Origin: an uncultured Clostridium sp.
Lineage (GTDB): Bacteria > Bacillota > Clostridia > TANB77 > CAG-508
Length of the DNA stretch: 6,581 bases
NCBI GenBank assembly: GCA_900557475.1
Contig: USTA01000049.1
Span: 1-6,581, forward strand
Direction of reading: 5' to 3'
Under the pieces are notes generated by a model that saw only the letters and a program-made list of their open reading frames with translations, did not search any database and was not told the DNA's origin. Shown here in pieces: positions 6,455-6,581 of this stretch. A program made the position numbers and the translations under genes. Within the stretch, counting starts at the first letter, position 1; each line of letters begins with the position of its first letter.

Positions 6455-6472
6455 GAATTAAAAATATAAATA
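6441..6472. repeat. Perfect 14-bp AT-only inverted repeat after the terminator
   Basis: Arms TATTTATATTTTTA (6441-6454) and TAAAAATATAAATA (6459-6472) are exact reverse complements around the loop GAAT. The left arm doubles as the T tract of the GC hairpin, so the two hairpins overlap in function. It could help termination on either strand or protect the mRNA 3' end. Its origin is unknown. Confidence 0.75.
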
Positions 6473-6581
6473 AAGGAAACATAAACATTATTAAGAATTT
6501 TTATAAATGGAAATTAATTTGACAATATGTAATGTTACAATTGATGTGAAACAAAAATAGAATAGAAAAAAAGTGATTCAA
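6473..6581. other. Intergenic AT-rich tail without a recognisable gene
   Basis: This stretch has no open frame of note. TTGACA at 6519-6524 is a perfect -35 hexamer but has no -10 hexamer at 16-18 nt; TAGAAT at 6558-6563 is -10-like with only a poor TTACAA 17 nt upstream. It may be the upstream region of a gene beyond the right edge. Confidence 0.5.

Noticed and set aside
6519..6563. Promoter at the right edge (TTGACA 6519-6524, TACAAT 6536-6541, TAGAAT 6558-6563)
   Set aside because: The spacings are 11 and 33 nt from TTGACA, and the only 17-nt combination uses a poor TTACAA as -35. No downstream gene is visible to support it.

Overview
The window is most of a type II-A CRISPR-Cas locus, read entirely on the + strand, followed by one unrelated small gene. 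Very low G+C, heavy use of AGA and ATA codons, AAGGAGG-type ribosome binding sites and a cas9-cas1-cas2-csn2 gene order point to a low-GC Firmicute, most likely in Clostridia or a related gut lineage. The species cannot be named from sequence alone.

Layout: positions 2-3277 hold the C-terminal four fifths or so of Cas9, open at the left edge. The RuvC-I motif, the bridge helix and any tracrRNA upstream of cas9 lie outside the window. cas1 (3249-4115), cas2 (4105-4425) and csn2 (4422-5102) follow with overlaps of 29, 11 and 4 nt, so the four genes form one translationally coupled operon. A 57-nt leader (5103-5159) ends in ATTTGAG and leads directly into an array of 11 repeats (36 nt) and 10 spacers (nine of 30 nt, one of 31 nt) at 5160-5856. 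The last repeat is degenerate, so the newest spacers are at the left. A well-formed sigma-A promoter (5884-5912) then drives a 151-residue GNAT-like protein (5957-6412). This gene ends in a GC-rich hairpin terminator and a perfect AT-rich palindrome. The last ~110 bases hold no gene.

How the parts work together: Cas9, with a tracrRNA outside the window, would process and use the crRNAs for DNA cleavage. Cas1-Cas2-Csn2 with Cas9 would insert new spacers at the ATTTGAG/repeat junction. Two things stand out. First, Cas1 has Lys (residue 146, codon 3684-3686) where the family has its first metal-binding catalytic Glu, and the next residue, normally Gly, is Ala. This predicts a Cas1 unable to integrate spacers: an interference-competent but possibly frozen system. 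Second, the leader carries a 17-nt antisense copy of the repeat interior (5105-5121). It could pair without interruption (two G-U wobbles) with the first repeat, matching the leader-RNA/repeat structure described for S. pyogenes that favours the newest spacer.
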